A stretch of 6,607 bases of DNA from the NCBI GenBank assembly GCA_963648895.1, contig CAVJGK010000079.1, positions 1 through 6,607 on the forward strand, read 5' to 3'. Under the pieces are notes generated by a model. That model was not told where the DNA came from. It did not search any database and saw only the letters and a list, made by a program, of their open reading frames with translations. Position numbers and translations under genes: made by a program. This document shows, piece by piece, positions 6,514 to 6,607 of this stretch; the stretch's first letter is position 1, and the number at the start of each line of letters is the position of its first letter. This DNA is from UBA3210 sp963648895. Its GTDB lineage: Bacteria; Bacillota_I; Bacilli_A; RFN20; CAG-449.

Positions 6514-6542
6514 TTGTTTTTTGTAGTATTTACTTTTATAAT
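6514..6542 (+). promoter_or_regulatory. Promoter of the divergent regulator gene
   Basis: TTGTTT (6514-6519), a 17-base spacer and a perfect TATAAT (6537-6542) precede the plus-strand gene. The start would be near 6549, giving a leader of about 20 bases with AAAGGAGA. A 13-bp symmetrical sequence, AAACAACTTGTTT (6507-6519), overlaps the -35 box, and a 7-bp inverted repeat AAGTAAA/TTTACTT (6503-6509 and 6529-6535) brackets the region. These may be secondary regulator sites or chance in AT-rich DNA. Confidence 0.65.
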
Positions 6543-6568
6543 AATAAAAATATTTAAAGGAGATTTTT

Positions 6569-6607
6569 ATGCCTCTAGTAGTAGATAAAGAAGAAGAAAA
6601 AAAGAAA
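6569..6607 (+). CDS. Start of a probable TetR-family regulator, partial
   Basis: Only the first 13 codons are present (MPLVVDKEEEKKK), running off the right edge. The start is well supported by AAAGGAGA at 6556-6563, 5 bases before the ATG, and by the promoter at 6514-6542. N-termini of the form MPxxVDKEEKKK are common in TetR/AcrR regulators just before the helix-turn-helix. The divergent orientation from an operon with a palindromic operator fits a local repressor. The family call rests on this short stretch and on context, so another type of basic N-terminus remains possible. Confidence 0.55.
   Translation, partial: MPLVVDKEEEKKK

Overview
The window is strongly AT-rich (roughly 30% G+C by eye). 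It has consensus Shine-Dalgarno sequences, sigma-A type promoters with TTGACA boxes, and TGA used as a stop (end of the P-type ATPase gene) while Trp is encoded by TGG. This points to a low-GC Firmicute or a Bacilli/Erysipelotrichia/Acholeplasma-like relative using the standard bacterial code, not a code-4 mycoplasma. The species cannot be named from the sequence. All genes but one lie on the minus strand.

Reading along the minus strand from the right: a partial plus-strand gene starts at 6569, probably a TetR-family regulator (only 13 codons visible). It is divergent from a three-gene minus-strand operon, 6419 to 2967. That operon encodes a 170-residue four-helix membrane protein with an HDGDHxRQ motif, a 660-residue copper-type P1B ATPase, and a TauE/SafE (DsbD-like) membrane protein with an N-terminal heavy-metal-associated (HMA) domain. 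The genes overlap by 1 and 8 bases, so they are surely co-expressed. A near-consensus promoter (TTGACA-N17-TATATT) drives the operon, and a 20-bp palindrome begins at the last base of the -10 box. This looks like a repressible metal (copper/silver-type) handling operon.

The most striking feature is that the ATPase lacks its nucleotide-binding (N) domain. Only 32 residues separate DKTGTLT from the SGD motif, where normal family members have about 150, and the reading frame is intact.

Next, 2801 to 911 is a two-gene hexuronate operon: an SDR-type D-fructuronate reductase (mannonate oxidoreductase) followed by mannonate dehydratase UxuA. Together they convert fructuronate to mannonate and then to 2-keto-3-deoxygluconate in glucuronate catabolism. 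The operon has its own promoter, a 19-bp inverted repeat in its leader that is a candidate operator, and a terminator after uxuA. The isomerase, KDG kinase and aldolase, transporter and regulator are not in the window.

Finally, 765 to 1 is the N-terminal 255 codons of an unidentified protein with a CxCG...C cysteine motif, running off the window. A conspicuous hairpin lies upstream of it. The intergenic stretches (766-910, 2802-2966, 6420-6568) are each below 300 bases and carry the regulatory elements listed.
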